Counted from the first letter of the stretch, positions 11,130-21,989 are shown. The stretch: 64,000 bases of DNA from Chara braunii (GCA_003427395.1 BFEA01000271.1:1973799-2037798), one strand, 5' to 3'. The notes: generated by a model from the letters alone, not told the origin. Made by a program: numbers and translations.

Positions 11130-12146
11130 TGTAGACCTATCACGTCTAGGGATCATAAACACATCGAGCAGCAACCCCAAATGCAAGATGTATGAAGCAT
11201 TTGCGCATAATGGAGTGAGCATGAATCCTTGCTTAGTGCTGCATACGTTAACCCTCGGTGGATCTTGCATTTGCTCTTGATGCTTCATCAGTTTATGATC
11301 GAGACTTTATAGCTTGATGTGCAGTACTTTCATATGTATATACCAAGCACAGGTCCTCCTGAAAAGAGCATACAACAAAGAATAGACAGTATAGGTCCCC
11401 GAAGCATTGAGCATAAGGCAACTGAAGTTCGCAGTGAAAAAGCAAACATAAAGCAATGAAGCATGGATCACAACGCCTTAAAACAGCAAGCATACACACT
11501 ACCGAACCGAGGCTAATGCCATGAAGTCCGAGTATCGAAAGGTAAATGAGGAAGCGGACTGCATTAATGACCCAAAATAAACCAATTCTGCAGCCAGTCT
11601 AAACCGGCCAATGGCCGATCATTATGCGTTAACCAGCGAGCAGCAATATATGAAGACTCCACCCTAAAAAGACGAGCATAACCAATGAGAAAAGAAACCT
11701 GCACGCAGGTCGACCATGGAAGAGCAAGCATCGAGGACCAAGTGATGTATGACCGCATATAAACCCATCTAGCGATTCAAGTAGCCGTGAAGTTGGGGAG
11801 GCCGTGTAAGACGTAAATGGCGACGGCTATAATCCACACGACTATGGAACAGCGGACGGAAACGCACCAAACACACACGAGAAAGGTGACCGAGAGCAAG
11901 CATAAACCCCATAACATCTGTAGACCTATCAGGTCTAGGGATCATAAACACATGGAGCAGCAACCCGAAATCCAAGATGTATGAAGCATTTGCGCATATG
12001 GGAGCGAGCACGAATCCTTGCTTGGTGCTGCATACGTTAACCCTCGGTGGACCTTGCATTTGCTCTCGATGTTTCATCAGTTTATGATCAAGACTTTATA
12101 GCTTGATGCGCAGTACTTTCATATGTATATACCAAGCACAGGTCCT
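11130..12146. repeat. 227-bp direct repeat pair enclosing 562 bp; possible TRIM-like element
   Basis: Units 11131-11357 and 11920-12146 are near-identical direct repeats 789 bp apart. Each is preceded by T and starts TGTAGACC; each contains ...AAGCACA just before GGTCCT, so TG...CA ends like a small LTR are possible. The interior has no ORF with a known domain. I see no good primer binding site and no matching flanks. The second unit abuts the truncated integrase of element D at 12147, so this unit is the breakpoint of D. Confidence 0.6.
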
Positions 12147-12462
12147 ATAGAAGTACCGGTGAGTTGGGATGTGCAATGATTGGAGCTTGCCGGGTTTGGC
12201 CCGGTTCGAGGGGTTGACAACTTGACACGTGGGGCATGAGCGAATGTATGCTTTGACGTCGGCGACCAGGGAAGGCCAGTAGAAGTAGCGGGAGATGGTG
12301 TCGAAGGTTTTCTGGAAACCGAGGTGTCCTGCAGTCTTGACGTCGTGGTGCCCGGCCAAGAGTTGAGTACGGAGACCACGTGCGTTGGGGATGCAAAGTC
12401 GGCGAGTGCCTTTGGTATCGATGTAGATAAGGTTGTTGTGGAGGGAGTAGTCGGGAACTGGG
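12147..12462 (-). pseudogene. Element D integrase, zinc-binding N-terminus only
   Basis: The minus frame reads LCIPNARGLRTQLLAGHHD, then TAGHLGFQKTFDTISRYFYW and YIRSCPTCQ, a complete HHCC zinc-binding domain. Coding similarity ends after SLHIPTHRYFYR at 12147, where the 227-bp repeat begins. The DDE core is gone, so no integration activity is possible. Confidence 0.85.
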
Positions 12463-13257
12463 TTAAGATCGTGGATCTTGTTGAAGATGGTGGCGAAGTC
12501 TGGGCAAGAGAGGTAGCCTTCGGTGTATTGGTGATGGAGTGATGGGAGGAGTTGGATATGAGTCATGGCGGCGTAGACTTTCTCGGGGGGAGAGGGCATC
12601 CGCAACGCGGTTGCTTTTGTCGGGGGTATGGCAAATGGTGAATGTGAACTGGGCAAGGAAGTCTAGCCAGCGGGCTTGGCCTGGAGTGATATCTTTCTTG
12701 GAGAGGATGGAGGAGACGATGGTGTTGTCAGTGCGGATGGTGAAGTATTGCCCGTCGAGGTACAGACGCCAGACTGTGAGGGCATGAATCACGGCGAGGA
12801 GTTCCTTCTCGTTGGAGGGGCAATTCATCTCCGTGGGAAGGAGCTTCTTGCTTGCGAAGGCGATGGGGTATTCGCCAGGAGGAGCCTCAGGGTGAGTGGG
12901 CAAGTCCTTGATGGAGGGGGTCTCGGTGGTGTTGCGGGGGAAATGTTGGGACAGTACGGCTCCATTGGCGAAGTCGGAGGCGTCAGTGGTGACATAGAAA
13001 TGGCAAATGGGGTCGGCGATCTCAAGGACAGGGGCCGTGGTGATGCTTTGCTTGAGTAAGTCGAAAGCGTGTTGGCGGCGATCGTTCCAATGGAAGGGCT
13101 CGTCCTTGCAGGTGAGTTCGTGGAGAGGGTAAGAGTTCTCGGAAAAGTTGCGAATGAACGGGCGGTAATAGTTGGCAAGGCCGAGGAAGGAACGAAGTTG
13201 GAGGAGGGTCTTGGGTGGGGGGTACTCGATGAGGGTTGTTACCTTCGAGGGGTCCAT
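12463..13257 (-). pseudogene. Element D RT C-terminus and RNase H (open frame)
   Basis: A 264-residue open frame. RT thumb/connection: LRSFLGLANYYRPFIRNFS. RNase H: FYVTTDASDFANGAVLSQ (Asp), SNEKELLAVIHALTVWRLYL (Glu), FTIRTDNTIV (Asp), NRVADALSPRESL (last Asp). All expected acidic residues can be seen. The start Met at 13257 is internal to pol and is not a true start. Confidence 0.85.
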
Positions 13258-13830
13258 ACGGATGCCTTCAGCGGAGACGATGTGGCCGAGGTATTCGACG
13301 CTTGAAGCGGCATGGCGTAGAATTTTTGCTCTTGGAGGATCGAGAGGACTTGGCAGAGGTATTGAAGGTGGGACTCGAAGGTGGGGCTGAAGACAAGGAT
13401 GTCATCAAGGTAGACGATGACGCGGACTTCGAGGAGGTTGCGGAAGATGTGGTTCATGGAACCGAGAGAGGAAGGCGGTCTTGTGGGTGTCCTCCTCGCG
13501 GATACGGATCTGGTGGAAGCCACTGCGAAGGTCGATCTTGGTAAAATACTTGGCTCCATAGAGACGATCAAGGAGCTCGGAAATCCGAGGTAGGGGGTAC
13601 TTGTTCTTGATCGTGATCCGGTTCAAGGTGCGGTAGTCTGTGCACATTCGGAGTTCCGAAGTTCCACCTTTCTTGACAAAAAGGCAGCTGGTTCCGATGG
13701 GGGATGAACTTGGCTTAATGAACGCTTTTTCAAAAAGTTCACTGAGTTGCCGCTTCATTTCTTCAGCTTCGGGGACAGAGAGTTGGTATGGAGGGCGGCA
13801 AGGTGGAGAATGTCCGGGTTCCAAATCGAT
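13239..13830 (-). pseudogene. Element D RT fingers/palm with internal deletion
   Basis: Visible: [40 protein letters not shown] and [13 protein letters not shown] (first catalytic Asp of RT). After [10 protein letters not shown] the frame shifts, and the next homologous residues ([19 protein letters not shown], with the YLDD box) lie in another frame directly downstream. The roughly 20-25 residues that normally separate them (the MPFGL...APATFQ region) are missing, so a deletion of about 65-75 bp with a frameshift killed the enzyme. Confidence 0.85.
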
Positions 13831-14480
13831 GGTATGGGATACGCCACGATTCGGAGGTAGTCCGGTGGGTAAGGACTCAGGAAAGACGTCCTTGAACTCA
13901 TCGAGGATTGAGTTGATAGCGGGGTTGGAGGGGGGGCTTGATCGGGTTTGTCTGTCGGGAGTAAGTCCTCGGGACTTTCGCGATCAAGGACAAGACAGTA
14001 GTAGGCGGAGTCGAGGTTTAGGCGAGCCATGTGGAAGAATTGGTGCAGGGTGACAGAGCCTTGGGAGGTCGGATATGGGAGATGGGCGATGTCGATGGTT
14101 GTGTCGAGGGGGGTGGTGAGGCGAAGGAAGTTGGGGTGGAATGCGTATGGCATGTAGCGGTCCAGCCACGGGGTTCCTAAGACGATGTCGCACATCAAGT
14201 GCATGACATCAAACGAGACCTGACTGCGGAGGGTTCCGATGGTCATGGTGGTCTCTGGAACCGTGCGGTCTACTACGATGGTGGTGTCTTTGTACCCTAG
14301 GCGAATCGTGATAAGGGAGTCATAACCGGTAGAGGTAAGACCGACTTTGCAAACACACGCGTCGGTGATGAAGTTACCGGTGGCTTCAATGTCGAGGAGG
14401 GCCCGGAACTTAGTTGTAGATGCACCAAGGGTGGCATCGATGAATTTGAGGTGGAAACAAGATGAGTTGGCGGTGGAAAT
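13755..14480 (-). pseudogene. Element D protease region with unusual active site
   Basis: At about 14410-14390 the minus strand reads RALLDIEATGNFITDACV, the place of the D-S/T-G-A motif; here it is D-I-E-A. The second half has CDIVLGTPWLDRY near 14190-14160, the conserved ILG loop of retropepsins. A linker of about 100 residues follows before RT. Whether DIEA is decay or a family feature cannot be told from one copy. Confidence 0.7.
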
Positions 14481-14653
14481 GATGTTGTCGAGGCGGCGTT
14501 GTTCGTTGCCTAAGCGGACAAGCCGATCGTGTCGAGCTTATTCCTCAACAACATCGGAGAAGGTGATTGTGGATGGGTTTGGAGGAAGGGTAGAGGAGCA
14601 TGAGGCAGTGGGATGCGTTTGCGACGCTTGGGAGTCGTCCGGTGGAGGGAGCA

Positions 14654-15970
14654 TCACCGGAGAGGGGGGAGGCGGACTAATTGTCGATGCCAGATGAGCC
14701 ATCGGTGGGACGGAGGACGTCGCTGACGGGTGGACCGACAGGCGCGATATCGATGCCGGGACAATGTCCTGCGATTGTGTTCATGATGAGGAGGGACCCG
14801 CGCTTGCCGAGGGCGGTGATGTGGAGGTTGCGGGTCGAGTGGAGGCGGACTGGCGAGTGAATTGTGCGGCGTTGGGGCAGGTGGTTTGTCGGTGACCCAA
14901 TTGGCGACAACGGAAGCAGCCCCATTTGCTTGGAGGTAGGTGCACTCCTCGGGGGTGAGTTTCTTGAGGCGGGAGGGTGGGGTAGATGAAGGTGGACGGG
15001 AGTTGCGATCTCTGCACTCCATTCTCATGAATTGGAGGACATTGAGTTCGGGAGTGAGGGATGAAGAGTCGAGTGAATCAGAAGATGCGTCGAGGTCAGG
15101 CGTGGTGAACTCGTCCGAGGAAGGGATGGAAGGGGTGTCTTCAGGGGTGATGTGATGGAAAAAGCGGGTGCGGGAGGGGGCGGGCGCGGGCTGGTGATGG
15201 GGGTGGAGGAGTCGATCGTGGTGAAGCATGCGAGAGAGGAGGTCAGCAAGGGGCATGTCGGGTTTGTGGGCGAGGGCGGTTGCAGGGTCTTTGTGGCATA
15301 GTCGTTTGATGTTGGAGATGAACGCAAAGTCGGGAATGACGGTGGTGGGGAGGTCGTGGCGGAGGGAACGGACATATTGGACGAAGCGGTCCGTGGGACC
15401 GGTCTGGCGGAGGTGGCAGAATTGTTCAAGGTAGTCATCAATGGTTTTCTGGGGGCTAAAAGTGGCAGTGAGAAGGTTGGCCCATTGGAAGAAGGTGTGA
15501 CGTGGTCCTCTGGAGGCTCGGCGGTTGCTGACTTCAGCCATCCACCATTTGGCGGCATTGCCGAGGAGGCGGGAGGGGGCAATGGGGAGCCAGTGGGCAA
15601 GGTGCAGGTGGTGGAGGTGAAAAGAGTTTTGGAGCTGGGTTAGGAAGAGGAAAACGTCCTCATGGGGGAGGTCGGAGAAGGACATGATGTCGCCGGATCG
15701 GAAGGAACGGGGGATTTCCTCGTCGCGGGAAACGATCTGGGCGAGGGTGTTGAAGTTGAGGTTATCGGGGGTGGTGTCGTCGCAGGTGTAGTCGAGCTGG
15801 TTGTTGTCCTCAAGGAGGTAGTTGGGGGGGAGTTGTGGCATTGCGGGGTAAACCTTAGAGGTGACTTGGGGATAGGTGGGACGGATGGTGGGGATGGTGG
15901 ACGTCGTCATGATGGGTTGGGGAAGGGTATGAGAGTGTGGGGGGGGAAGAGGGGTGACGTGGATGGGCAA
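14654..15970 (-). pseudogene. Element D gag (438-residue frame) and CCHC knuckle
   Basis: Capsid-like region residues about 60-260, with AAKWWMAEVSNR, FFQWANLLTATFSPQKTIDD and YLEQFCHLRQTGPTDRFVQY, typical of retrotransposon gag. A Ser/Pro-rich linker follows. The knuckle CFRCRQLGHRQTTC (CX2CX4HX4C) lies at 14918-14877 in a different frame, so a frameshift at about 14930 separates capsid from nucleocapsid. The start MPIHVTPLPPP at 15970 is the first Met of the long frame; sequence upstream (16334-15855) is Thr/Pro/Ser-rich in another frame and may be an N-terminal extension. Confidence 0.8.
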
Positions 15971-16662
15971 GGAATGAGGTGGTGTGTTGGATGCGCCGGA
16001 TGAGGGGGGGGGGGGGGGGGAGGGTGGAGGAGGTAGAGGTGGTGGATGTGGTGGTAGAGGTAGAAGGAGTGGAGGAGGTCAGCAGGGGGGTGTGGCTGGA
16101 AACGGCTGTGGGCGTAGGGGTGGTGGTGATGACTACCTGGATGGAGGGGGTAGTGGTTTGGGACTCGAGGGCGGTGGATGTGGGCACGGTCGTAGAGGTG
16201 GGTGCCGTGGTCGTGACCACTATGATTGTCGGGGTTTGATGCTCAATAGAGGTCATACGGTTGGATAGGCCAAAGATATTGGCTTCGGTTTTGGTGATGG
16301 ACGCGTGGATGTCCGTTTGGAAAGAGAACATCATGCGAATGAGGGTGATAATATCGGCTGCAACGGGCTCGGATCTTTGTTCGCCCGTAAGTTCGCGAGC
16401 GAGGCTGTCAACAGACTAGGTGTTGATGGCGGTCATATTGATGCTGGAGGATTGGGCCATGTTGGGGGTAGATGGAGTGGATGCGGTGGCTGAGGCGACG
16501 ACTGCCGATGAGGTGGAGGCAGACACGGCGGCAGCGGCAGCGGCGGCGGCGACGGCGGCTGCGCGTTGGGAGGTCTTGGTTTGGCATGGTGGCATGTGGA
16601 GATGTAGGTGTGGCAGGGGTGGGGGTGGGGAGGGTATTTACAACATGAATTGATTTATTCAA
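15971..16662 (-). other. Low-complexity upstream part of element D
   Basis: Simple GT/GGT- and GCG-rich sequence on the plus strand, including 17 consecutive G (16004-16020). The minus reading gives Thr/Pro/Ser and Arg-rich runs that probably reflect composition. May contain the gag N-terminus of D. Confidence 0.45.
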
Positions 16663-16894
16663 AAATAAGTAAAGGTTTTTGCCAAAACGATAATGAATAA
16701 AATGAGAATTAATTCAAAATAAATTATTCCGATTTGGAGTAATTTACTCGAGATTAATTCAAAAATCCGAAAAGGATTTCGCGGGAGAAAGGTTGGAAAC
16801 ACGAAATTTTCAGGAATGAAATAAATTCAAAAATTTGAAAAGGATTTTGCGGGAGAAAGGTTGGAAACATGAAATTTTCAGGAATGAAATAAAT
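16663..16894. repeat. AT-rich flank with 68-bp tandem repeat
   Basis: Units 16756-16823 and 16824-16891 both begin AATTCAAAAAT. Element C inserted at the end of the second unit; the AT-rich sequence resumes at 36033. Confidence 0.9.
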
Positions 16895-17628
16895 TGTAGT
16901 AACCCTGTTCAGAAGTAGCCTGGGGCCCAGAACTCAGCCCCAGGCAACGCAGACCTGAGTTGGTCTGCGCTGGCCCGAGTCTGTCGCATATGGTTGTGTG
17001 ACCAAGACACGCCCAGGCCCGAGTCTGTCACATATGGTTGTGTGACCGAACGCTGCACACAAGAAATTCAAGGGTCAAAGTGAACTGTAGAGTCAAAGGT
17101 ACCACACCGAGGCCCTTGGTTGGATACACTCACTTGTTGTGCGCAGGTACCCAGACAGCATCCAGGCCAGAGGGAATTCGGTTTCAGAACAATCTGGGCC
17201 CTCGTTTGCATTGAGATCTGGACGGTTGAGGGATGCAGCATCCAGGGTCCAGACCCGGCGTCAACGCTACATAAGCGCTGACTTCCTGGCTTTAACATTC
17301 ATTCCGTCTTGCGTTGATGCTGACTTCACGCGTTGACTTCAACGCTGGCTCGACGCTGCAACGCTGGCATTGTGATTCGGTGAGGTGCTGCTGGTCCGGC
17401 ATGGTGGCTGGCTTGCACCTGTCTTCTTGGTATGCTGACGTGGCAGCTGCCATGCGCTATCACTGATGTGGCCGCTGCCACGTGTATCATTCGCTGACGT
17501 GGCTGCTGCCACGTGTTGTTCTTCTATTTGGGGATGACGCGAAGCTACGTGACTTGTATTGTTGTTCTGATTATCATCATTCGGGAGGAGATAGGGACTG
17601 TGGAGAGACCGTGGATACATATCTGGTT

Positions 17629-18832
17629 AAAAGGGCCTTTACCCGATTCAGACCCTGTTCGGCAAATGCAGCATAGAGGGGTCACCCGCCAGGGCCCAAC
17701 TCGTGAAAGCAGATCAAAGGACATGTTCTCTGGGTCAAAAGTCACATCCTAGCTAAGTAAAAGCCAATGTCAAAGGTCACAGTTGTGCCCTGTACGAACA
17801 GCTGCAATATCTAGATTTGGGAGTCATATCTGTTCGTCCAGGGGGTGAGCAGGTCATGTCTGTTCAGGCAAGAGATGTGTTTGTACGTACAGTATGTGTC
17901 TGTTCGTGCAGTATAGGTGTCTGTTCGTGTAAAATGTATGTCTGTACGTATAGCAGATGTGTCCTTTCAAAAGGAAGTCAAAAGGTTGAGTCCCAGTCAG
18001 GATTCCAGTCAAAGGAGAAGTCCATATTCAGGTTTGCAGTCCGAAATTGAGGCCTTTGCAATCCGAAATTGAGGCCTGAAGGCTGCAGCAGCAGTGGACC
18101 CTGAGGGAAAGGAACTGTGGCACACAGCACAGAGGCTGGGACTGGGAAAAGGACCAACAAAGACTGAATTCAGACCTCGCCAGGGGAGGCCAGCACTATA
18201 AGAAACGAGGCAGCCTCCCCACAAGGCAGATTCCCATGAGCATTGACGCGTGGAAGTGCTGAGGCACTTGTGCGCTAAGGTGCAGGGAGGAGCGCTAGCT
18301 GAAGAGGAAGCTGCGCCAGAGGAAGGGAAGCTGCACTGGCTGCAGGAAGCCATAGCTGCGCCAGACAGAACTAGTGCTAGTAGTAGTATTGGCAGGGTTA
18401 GTGTTAGGACATCAGCGAGAGGCATTCTGAGTAGATCCTTGTATACAGGGAGTGTGCATGTTAGAAGAGACAAGGAGAACCGGGGCAAAGATCTTGAGAG
18501 AAGAGAACAAGGGAGAGTGAAGACAGGTGGAGACATTGGTTATGGTGGGAACTTACCTGTTGGCGCCATTCTTGAGATCTGGAACAAGCGCTGGCTAAGC
18601 CAGCCTCTGTATGTATGTTGGAACGAAGGAGAGACTTGCATACTTTGGGCGCTCGACTCTTGAACTTGGGATACTCTTGTATAACGTGATTCTTGATAAT
18701 ATACGTTGCGCTACTTGGTTCTTCTCTCATCTCAACATTGAGCTTTGTGTGAAACTATCCTACCTGTGTTTGGTGACATGTGTGCATGTGAATGAGACAC
18801 TCCAGCAAGTGTGAACAGTCAGGTTCCTTGCA
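17629..18832. mobile_element. 1,204-bp insertion in the C 5' LTR; solo-LTR-like
   Basis: The 3' LTR shows the empty site (CTGGTTGCC). Here the site is split by 1,204 bp flanked by TGGTT on both sides (17624-17628, 18833-18837), a 5-bp target duplication typical of LTR elements. The right end is ...CCTTGCA, the same terminal pentamer TTGCA as the LTRs of A/B, C and E. The left end after TGGTT is AAAAGGG, which is not TG, so the exact edge is uncertain. There is a TATA-like CACTATAAGAAAC near 18193. No transposase or RT domain is seen, so I favour a solo LTR. Confidence 0.6.
17826..17965 (+). repeat. Short degenerate tandem repeats, TCTGTTCGT type
   Basis: About six units of 20-28 bp, each opening with TCTGTTCGT, TCTGTTCAG, TGTACGTAC or TCTGTACGT, lie in the upstream half of the solo-LTR-like insertion, where an LTR enhancer would be expected. 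Confidence 0.7.
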
Positions 18833-19156
18833 TGGTTGTCTTCATGTCGACATTGCTCCAGCGCTGATGAGGGACTGATTAGACGTGCCACATGGCACAT
18901 TGAGGTTACTTCAGATACTCGTTCAGACTATCGACTATCGAGGTGGTGATCGAGGAGGGAGCACGAAGTAGGAGTGGGCCTTGTATTCATTTCCTCTCCT
19001 TTGTCTAATCTCCCTCCTCTCTCTTCGTCTGTGTATGATTATCTCATCTCATTCTGTCTGGATAAGATTTTAACTATTGGTAATCATCAACTGGTTGACA
19101 TTCATCCGGGCCTGCATTGTTGACGACTGTCTTCACGATCTGGGTTCATTGCAATT

Positions 19157-19170
19157 TGGTATTAGAGCAG
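19157..19170 (+). promoter_or_regulatory. Primer binding site of element C
   Basis: TGGTATTAGAGCAG lies three bases after the LTR end GCA and matches the initiator tRNA-Met site TGGTATCAGAGC except for one base in the first 12. Confidence 0.85.
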
Positions 19171-19254
19171 TTCTCCTGACGACGACGGTTGCACGTGTGT
19201 ATGCGCCAGGAGGCGCATAGGTAAGTATAGTGCACACGTGTGTTGAGTAGGTGA

Positions 19255-19823
19255 TGACGTGGCAAGAGATACGCCGGGGGTGCTGACGTGGCACAGACTT
19301 CAGTGGCGAGAAGACTTCACTTGCGAGAGGAGATCCCAATGAGGCTGCTGACGTGGCAGCAGGGACCGGGACCAAGAGATACCGCACGCCAGCCTGGATC
19401 GCGATAGTGACGTGGCATCGCGATCCCCTGCTGATGTGGCATATGTTGTGCCGCGTCTGAAAACCTTGTTGATTGATTGCTGATGTGGCACTTTTTATGC
19501 CCCTGATGCGCGACAGGGTCTACTGCAGATGCTGACGTGGCCTTGGAAAACACAGGATTGATTGCTGACGTGGCAGGAAGCAAGTCATCAGACCCGTCTT
19601 CTGAGGTGGTGATTACCTGCTTACGTGGGATCGGGCTCCTTGGCTGACGTGGAATTGTCTGACTGGCTGGAACGGCGACGATATCGCGACGTGACGCATG
19701 GAAGTGGCACATGGGAAGGATCAGAGTACACATTTGTTGACGTGGCATCCCCACCTCTAGTTGATTAGATGTGCTGACGTGGCATGATCTGTTGTGTTGG
19801 CACTCCAGGGATGACACGTGGCA
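19255..19823 (+). promoter_or_regulatory. Array of about 12 TGACGTGGCA motifs in the C leader
   Basis: TGACGTGGCA or one-base variants (TGATGTGGCA, TGACGTGGCC, TGACGTGGAA, TGACACGTGGCA) occur at about 19255, 19284, 19349, 19409, 19433, 19481, 19533, 19566, 19645, 19738, 19775 and 19812, all in one orientation, most preceded by GC. The ACGT core is the recognition core of plant bZIP factors; binding is inference. Long minus-strand frames here only mirror the repeated motif. Confidence 0.75.
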
Positions 19824-20364
19824 GGCAGGATTACTGCCAAGTAAGAGAAGCATTCTGAAAACGACGGCGGTACAGCTAACTAAACCGACTATACAGCTGT
19901 AGTGCCAGCTGTCAGGGAGAGTGCAACATCGCATTGACACTTGGACGACACAGAGGGAAAGAAGAAGAAGGATTGCTGACAAACTATTTGCTGTTGATGT
20001 TGGCATACTTACCTTGCCGTTTGCTGTGTTCTGGTGCTGTGCGTACTTACTTATGTGTTGTATATGATCACACGGGTCTAACGTGGTATCTGTACAATCT
20101 TGATTAGGACGTCATCACACAAACAGACAAAGAACAGCAATACTTAGGAATATAAATAATTATATTTATTTTCTCTTCGGTTGTTAGAAATCTTGTTGTT
20201 GTAGATCAGTGCGGCCGTGGAATTTATTATTGTTTATTATAAATTATTAATTATTTATTGTGCGGCAGACGCACATCACGATGTCTTTTCTCTGGAATTC
20301 TCTGGAATTCTCTGAAATTATCAGTGCTCACTCGTTTTATTCCACTTCTCTTCTATCCAGTCTC

Positions 20365-20625
20365 ATGTTTGCTGTTGATGAGGAGACTCCCGACCCCCGA
20401 ACTAAGCAGCAAGTGAAAGAGCGGAAAAAAGTCTTGATTGCCCGTTTGGACAAACTGATTTCTGAACTTCATGATGCCGGTGAAGAGGCTGAGGCTCACG
20501 TCCGGAGCCTGTTTGATTTAAAGGCATTACATAATGCTATTGAATTGGCTGAGACAGGCACCGACATCATTCAGGTTCAGGATATACTAATCAAGTGTCA
20601 TCAGGCACTTGATAAGTATATCATG
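20365..20625 (+). pseudogene. Element C gag N-terminus, left copy
   Basis: MFAVDEETPDPRTKQQ, then ERKKVLIARLDKLISEL and DLKALHNAIELAETGTDI: 87 residues, probably helical. It ends at TCATG where element B starts (20626). Nearly the same sequence is repeated at 29516-29820 on the other side of B. The frame runs on into B sequence but that part is not gag. Confidence 0.8.
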
Positions 20626-20883
20626 TGCAAGGAAAATGAGCAACAGCGAGATCACAAATCCAGATTACACAATCACATTGAAAGCCAGATACTCACACCG
20701 TGTCCAGAGAGCATCATTGCACCAATAATACACCAATGGAGGTTCATAGTACTGAAAACAAATGTCACAGAGAGCTTTCTCTCTCCACACCAACACAAGG
20801 TTAACTTGGAGAAATGTGAGGATCTGCGTCCTCGGCAGGCCTAAGGGGCCCCGGTTGCAGTGATGCCCGCCCTAAGTGAAGGC
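20626..20883. repeat. Composite scar at the left end of element B
   Basis: Three pieces in 258 bp: the LTR 3' end in minus orientation (20626 to about 20800), about 20 bp of plus-oriented RT sequence (VNLEKCE), then 61 bp of plus-oriented LTR start (20821-20881). It is the 26046-28565 segment of B with everything between the RT snippet and the LTR start deleted. Confidence 0.75.
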
Positions 20884-21860
20884 TGCCTCACACTCTTTTG
20901 TCCATTCCCAAGGGGTGTCAAGTCGAGTTAGATCTGTTAGTGGGGAAGCTATAGTACTATAGTTCTTCACAAACGTACAATAATAGCCCGTCATCCCCAT
21001 AAATGACCTCAGTAACAGTCTGAGGTCTGGGCCAGTCTCAAATGCTGGCCACCTTTGCATCATCTGGCCTCAACCCATCTGCTGAAATTTCATGACCCAA
21101 GTACAAGATCTTGGTGCGACTAAACTCGCATTTCTCAAAGTTAACCTTGTACTGGTGCTGTCTTAGGAGACCTAGCACTATTTTCAAGTGCTCAGCGTGC
21201 TCCTCTACGGTCTTACTAAAGATGAGGATATCGTCGAGGTACACGAGGATAAACTTACCTAAGTGCGTGCTCAGCGTGCTCCTCTACAGTCTTACTAAAG
21301 ATGAGGATATCGTCGAGGTACACGACGATAAACTTATCTAAGTAATCATGAAAGATCCTCTTCATTGCGTGCTGGAATGTCCCAGGAGCATTGCATAGGC
21401 CGAAGGGCATCGCCACAAACTCGTACAGACCGTACGTGGTCTGAAATGCGGTTTTGTGTTGATCCTCAGGTCTAATAGCAATTTGATGGTATCCAGACTT
21501 TAGATCTATCTCAGTAAAGTGCCGACATCCCTGCACTCTATCCAATAGGTCATCGATGTGGGGTAGGGGCTCTGCGTTTTTAACAGTGATGGCATTGAGA
21601 CCCCTATAATCAATGCACATCCTCAGGGTACCTCCCTTCTTTGGGACAAATAGAACTGGCGCACCGTAAGGGGAGGTACTAGGCCGAATCCATCCCTTCT
21701 CTGTGAGCTCCTTGAGCTGGCGGCGGAGCTCATCCAACTCCGCAGGAGATAGATTCGTCCTCTAGGCACCTTACTCTACCTGGGACAACCTCTATTGCAT
21801 GGACAACTTCCCTTTCTACCACGCCTGTGGGCTCCTCAAAAGGTTTGAATGCCGAGCGAC
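20884..21860 (-). pseudogene. Element B reverse transcriptase (minus half)
   Basis: From 21737 the minus frame reads [57 protein letters not shown] (first Asp), [20 protein letters not shown] and [17 protein letters not shown] (YLDD). A 79-bp tandem duplication then repeats the YLDD segment and shifts the frame. The thumb (KILYLGHEISADGLRPDDAK, FMGMTGYYCTFVKNYSTIAS) follows, and homology ends in PWEWTKECEAAFT. RNase H and integrase are missing on this strand and appear instead at 26222-28461 on the plus strand. Confidence 0.88.
21188..21345. repeat. 79-bp tandem duplication covering the RT active site
   Basis: Units 21188-21266 and 21267-21345 both encode (minus) the [18 protein letters not shown] segment. 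79 is not divisible by 3, so the copies are in different frames. Confidence 0.95.
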
Positions 21861-21989
21861 AACTGATTCTATCTCTAGGGGTGTTTTTACGGCCTCCCCT
21901 TTCTCAGAGACAAAAACTAAGTACATGCCCTCCTCGCGATTCTGTTTTTAGTAGTTATAGAAAGAGGAGGCACACATGCAACCGTAGTT

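Larger units (their letters stand above)
12147..16660 (-). mobile_element. Element D: truncated Ty3/gypsy element of a second family
   Basis: Minus-strand order: Pro/Thr-rich leader or N-terminus, gag (15970-14654), knuckle, protease, RT, RNase H, integrase zinc domain. The element stops at 12147 before the catalytic core of integrase. Proteins differ clearly from the A/B and C/E families (for example [20 protein letters not shown] in RT). GC-rich coding sequence with Pro-rich runs sets it apart from its AT-rich flank. LTRs were not found; the upstream side was split by element C and resumes at 36033. Confidence 0.85.
16895..19153 (+). repeat. 5' LTR of element C (interrupted)
   Basis: Without the insertion (17629-18832) and its duplicated TGGTT it is about 1,050 bp, against 1,029 bp for the 3' LTR. 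It carries a 44-bp tandem duplication starting at 16972 that the 3' LTR has only in part, and the motif GCTGACGTGGC with partner GCCACGTG near 17435-17515 (12-bp palindrome TGGCAGCTGCCA at 17441). LTRs supply promoter and polyadenylation signals. Confidence 0.9.

Noticed and set aside
19317-20006. 229-residue minus-strand frame with repeated MPHQ/CHVS
   Set aside because: It only mirrors the repeated TGACGTGGCA motif; no domain and the wrong strand for element C.
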